Shown in pieces: positions 63,871 to 64,000 of a stretch of DNA of 64,000 nucleotides (the first letter of the stretch is position 1; each line of letters opens with the position of its first letter). Source of the DNA: Larus michahellis (Eukaryota; Chordata; Aves; Charadriiformes; Laridae); contig NC_133913.1 of the NCBI RefSeq assembly GCF_964199755.1, forward strand, positions 5,992,201-6,056,200, given 5' to 3'. The notes under the pieces are model-generated. The model did not search any database, was not told the origin of the DNA, and saw nothing but the letters and a program-made list of their open reading frames with translations. The position numbers and the translations under genes were made by a program.

Positions 63871-64000
63871 GAGTTGGTTAGAAACTGACTGTGCCCTTCT
63901 GCGTGCCAGTTGCTCTTCAGTGACAAGAACAATCGCATTAAAAAAAGAAAAACCTACAAACTTCCGAAGTCAGACCTTGAGAAGGGCACCACTTATGAAA

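Overview
The window is bird nuclear DNA. The evidence is intron-containing vertebrate genes in a conserved vertebrate order, many CR1 LINE fragments of several ages (the dominant retroposon of birds), and short GC-rich CpG-island promoters with minisatellites. It would fit a GC-rich avian microchromosome. The species cannot be read from the sequence.

Layout, left to right. (1) The minus strand carries the 5' part of FAM187A (594 down to the window edge), then a protein-like open region of unknown identity (about 1,039-2,120), then the complete three-exon cilia-assembly gene CCDC103 (stop at 2,803, start at 7,672). (2) A CpG-rich, minisatellite-bearing region (about 7,670-9,110) separates CCDC103 from EFTUD2, which runs head-to-head on the plus strand. 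(3) EFTUD2, the U5 snRNP GTPase, fills 9,147-30,361. I resolved 27 coding exons, all with GT-AG introns, summing to 2,919 nt and a 972-residue protein. (4) 30,962-33,043 is GC-rich with no recognisable gene. (5) A large G/C-skewed minisatellite (33,044-36,292) is split by a 5'-truncated CR1 on the minus strand (33,208-34,935). (6) A CpG island (about 36,300-37,700) has a perfect NRF1-type site, a likely first exon of GJC1, an 82-bp perfect palindrome and a 19-bp-based minisatellite. (7) About 23 kb of low-complexity-poor sequence with CR1 relics follows, best read as the first intron of GJC1. (8) GJC1 (connexin 45) has its whole coding sequence in one exon, 59,518-60,699, followed by a long 3' UTR reaching towards the right edge.

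The genes do not form a functional system. EFTUD2 acts in pre-mRNA splicing, CCDC103 in dynein-arm assembly, FAM187A encodes an Ig-domain membrane protein, and GJC1 a gap-junction subunit. The order FAM187A-CCDC103-EFTUD2-(HIGD1B)-GJC1 matches the mammalian locus, but I could not find HIGD1B.

I see no CRISPR array, tRNA, rRNA, endogenous retrovirus or clear novel multi-gene system. The items most worth a second look are the palindrome, the unidentified minus-strand ORF near the left end, the minisatellites at both promoters, the near-identical young CR1 copies and the predicted uORFs of GJC1.
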